This document shows positions 17,074 through 18,851 of a stretch of DNA of 18,851 nt, piece after piece. The stretch is taken from the NCBI GenBank assembly GCA_018262455.1, contig JAGSPR010000079.1, forward strand, positions 1-18,851. Reading direction: 5' to 3'. The stretch is from Deltaproteobacteria bacterium (GTDB lineage Bacteria; Myxococcota; Polyangia; Haliangiales; Haliangiaceae). Both the position numbers and the translations under genes were made by a program. The notes under the pieces are model-generated. The model had not been told where the DNA came from. It did not search any database and saw only the letters and a list, made by a program, of their open reading frames with translations. Numbering within the stretch: the first letter of the stretch is position 1; each line of letters begins with the position of its first letter.

Positions 17074-17101
17074 CGCCCGGGATCTTCGGAGCTGCCGGTG
17101 G

Positions 17102-17980
17102 CTAGCGAGCGGGCTTGCCCGGGTGCGCTGCGAGGAAGCTGTCGATCGCCCGGTAGAACGCCTCGGGCGCATCGAACATCACGAAGTGGCGGGTCTTCGG
17201 CACCACGACCATCGTGTGATCAGGGATCGATTCGATCTGCTCACGGATCCGCTGCTGGTATCCACCGTCGGCCGCGATCACGAGGACGGGCGCCTCGATC
17301 TCGTGGACCTCTTTGGAGAGGTCGGTGGTGACCATCTCGTAGATCGCGTCACCGATCGCGCGGCGGTCCGAGCGCGTGACCGCGGCGATCACCGACTCCA
17401 TGCGCCTGGGCACGCTCGTCATCGCGGTGAACGCCGCGCGGGTCTGCGCGACGAACTCCTCGTCGCTTGCGTGCTTCCACCTGGCGCGGAGCTGCTGGGC
17501 GTCGTCGAGATCGCCCGACAGGGCAGGGCCCGCATCGACCACGATCACCGGGCCGACGAGGTCGGGGTGGGCGGCTGCGAGCCAGTAGGCGATGAAGCCG
17601 CCCATGCTGTGCCCGACGATGATCGGCGCCTTCAGTCTGCGTGACCGGATGTAACGGGTGAGGTCGCGTCGGACCGCCGCGGACAGCGGCTCCTTGATCG
17701 GCGGCCGACCGGCGAACCCGGACAGCGTCAGGGTGTGGGTCTCGTAGTCCTCGCCGAGGTGGGCGACGGTCTCGGTCCAGACCTCGCCCGGACAGCCGAG
17801 CCCCGGGATCAGCACCACGGGGCGCGCGCCGGGCTTGCCGCCGACCTCGACCCCGAACGCGACCGGCTTGAAGTTCGCGGCCGCGCCGAACGGGGTGTCG
17901 CTCTCCGAGGTCACCTCGACCGTCGGCCTGGGGTGCGCCCCACAGGCGAGCAGCACGAGCAAGAAACCGCTGATCCGCAT
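17102..17980 (-). CDS. Alpha/beta-hydrolase lipoprotein
   Basis: A 292-residue predicted serine hydrolase. The first 12 residues are a short lipoprotein signal peptide with LLAC at 10-13, so Cys13 would be lipidated. Residues about 35-285 form the alpha/beta-hydrolase fold: oxyanion segment VLIPGLGCPGEVW (56-68), nucleophile elbow GHSMGG with Ser125, probable acid Asp238 in VIAADGG, and His265 in KTRHFVMFD. The substrate cannot be predicted. ATG 17980 gives a short signal; ATG 18022 would give a longer one of 26 residues but would place the palindrome at 17997-18013 inside the gene. Its stop is 28 bp from the radical SAM stop (convergent), and its start is divergent from the porin. Confidence 0.9.
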   Translation of the reverse strand: MRISGFLLVLLACGAHPRPTVEVTSESDTPFGAAANFKPVAFGVEVGGKPGARPVVLIPGLGCPGEVWTETVAHLGEDYETHTLTLSGFAGRPPIKEPLSAAVRRDLTRYIRSRRLKAPIIVGHSMGGFIAYWLAAAHPDLVGPVIVVDAGPALSGDLDDAQQLRARWKHASDEEFVAQTRAAFTAMTSVPRRMESVIAAVTRSDRRAIGDAIYEMVTTDLSKEVHEIEAPVLVIAADGGYQQRIREQIESIPDHTMVVVPKTRHFVMFDAPEAFYRAIDSFLAAHPGKPAR

Positions 17981-17996
17981 CTTCGAGACGTAATTA

Positions 17997-18013
17997 GTGA
18001 CAGTTCGTGTCAC
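17997..18013. promoter_or_regulatory. Perfect palindrome GTGACA-N5-TGTCAC, probable operator
   Basis: The two 6-bp arms are exact reverse complements with a 5-base centre. On the minus strand the palindrome is directly followed by TAATTA (17996 to 17991), a good -10 candidate for the hydrolase gene, with its ATG 10 bases further on. The palindrome thus fills the position between a -35 and a -10 element, the usual place for a repressor dimer. It also lies 55 bp upstream of the porin start and might affect both genes. The binding protein is unknown; no regulator gene adjoins it. Confidence 0.6.
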
Positions 18014-18068
18014 GGCTGTCATGCATTTGAGTGGCATCTGCGATGCGACCCTGGTTCGATAGGGGCCC

Positions 18069-18851
18069 TTGCGTTGCCTACCCTTCGCACTCCTCTGTCT
18101 CGGCGGACTCGCGGCCGCACAACCCGCACCACCCGCAGATCCGCCACCCGCAGGCGAGCCGCCGACGACGACACCTCCATCGCCACCGGTCGCGCCAGCG
18201 CCGGCCCCCGAGTCCGTCGCCACGACTCCTGTGTCGAGCTCCCCACCGGCACCGACGGTGTCCCAGAGCGTGGCGCTGCCCAGCACCGAGCCATCCACGG
18301 TCCAGCTCGGCGGGTTCCTTCAGGCGCTGTATCGCGCGCGTCAGGACGACGCGAACGCCGCCGCCGACACCAACGGCTTCAAGCTCGCGCGCGTCCGGCT
18401 GACCGGGCTGGCACAGACGCGGGCCGGGAACCTGGAGCTTTCGGCCTTCGTCGAGGCCGAGCTCCAGCCATCGTTCGAGCTCGAGGATGCGTACGCGACG
18501 GTCGTCCGTCGGTTGCCACACGGCAAGCTCAGCGTCGACGGTGGGCAGATGCGAGTGCCGATCTCGCGGCAGAACCTGCTCTCGGACTCGCGGCTCGCGT
18601 TCGTCGACAAGGCGCAGCTCGCGACGATCGCGCCCGATCGCGATCTCGGCGTCCGTGCGGCCCTCCAGCTCAAGCCAGCGCGCAGCGTGCCGGAGGTTCG
18701 CGTGATCGCCGGCGCATTCAATGGCGAGGGCAAGAACCAGGTCGAGAACATCAACCAGGACTATCTCTACGCCGGGCGGCTCGAGATCACGCCGTTCGGG
18801 CACGAGGAGCAGTACGCGGAGTCGAGCTTCGCAGGCCGGTTCCTGACGTTC
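18069..18851 (+). CDS. Phosphate-selective (O/P-type) porin, N-terminal part
   Basis: The gene runs off the right edge in frame, leaving 261 codons. An in-frame TAG at 18060 and the lack of any ATG make TTG 18069 the best start; AGGGG lies 3 bases before it. Residues 1-17 form a signal peptide (LPFALLCLGGLAAA). Residues 18-65 are a Pro/Ala/Thr-rich linker. From about residue 78 the beta-barrel begins (VQLGGFLQALYRAR), with amphipathic strands typical of O/P porins and family-like segments KLARVRLTGLA, ISRQNLLSDSRLAFVDK, IAPDRDLGVRAALQL and YAGRLEITPFG. It should sit in the outer membrane and pass anions or other small solutes. Phosphate specificity is not assured. It shares an upstream region with the divergent hydrolase lipoprotein. 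Confidence 0.85.
   Translation, partial: MRCLPFALLCLGGLAAAQPAPPADPPPAGEPPTTTPPSPPVAPAPAPESVATTPVSSSPPAPTVSQSVALPSTEPSTVQLGGFLQALYRARQDDANAAADTNGFKLARVRLTGLAQTRAGNLELSAFVEAELQPSFELEDAYATVVRRLPHGKLSVDGGQMRVPISRQNLLSDSRLAFVDKAQLATIAPDRDLGVRAALQLKPARSVPEVRVIAGAFNGEGKNQVENINQDYLYAGRLEITPFGHEEQYAESSFAGRFLTF

Noticed and set aside
17074..17101. A bidirectional terminator between the convergent radical SAM and hydrolase genes
   Set aside because: GCTGCC/GGCTAGC can pair only with a bulge, and no T-run follows on either strand. The evidence is too weak to list.

Overview
The window is about 19 kb of GC-rich DNA with dense genes and very high third-position GC. The gene content (secreted TPR-CHAT protein, membrane-bound Ser/Thr kinase with a DWG motif, many lipoproteins) suggests a myxobacterium-like member of the Myxococcota, perhaps near the Haliangium/Kofleriaceae group. 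That placement is inference from style; no rRNA or tRNA gene was seen.

Left part (1-1872): the 3' end of a gene (possibly a c-type cytochrome), an AraC-family regulator on the minus strand, and a small cysteine-bearing lipoprotein on the minus strand. Centre-left (1957-10919, all plus strand): a tight three-gene cluster encodes (1) a secreted TPR protein with a CHAT caspase-like domain, (2) a secreted TPR protein with an M48 zinc-peptidase core, and (3) a protein with one membrane helix and an HEAQH...E gluzincin-like motif. A class I iron-sulfur fumarase follows. The fumarase stop codon lies in five perfect copies of a 10-bp tandem repeat.

Centre-right (10979-13821): a small two-helix membrane protein (minus), a YegD-like Hsp70 ATPase without a substrate-binding domain (plus), a PepSY-type two-helix membrane protein (plus), and a HesB/IscA-fold protein (minus) that lacks all three cluster-ligand cysteines. 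Right part (13910-18851): a Ser/Thr kinase with about six C-terminal membrane segments (minus), divergent from a radical SAM/SPASM protein (plus). Last come an alpha/beta-hydrolase lipoprotein (minus) and a divergent phosphate-selective-type porin (plus, cut by the window end), which share an 88-bp promoter region with a perfect palindrome.

The most interesting unit is the three-gene cluster at 1957-9237. It places three predicted peptidase-like proteins of different or unassigned families, all exported or membrane-anchored, in one apparent operon beside a divergent lipoprotein. I see no nuclease, CRISPR array, integrase or transposase, so this looks like chromosomal cell-envelope biology rather than a mobile island. 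Every gap between genes is under 150 bp.
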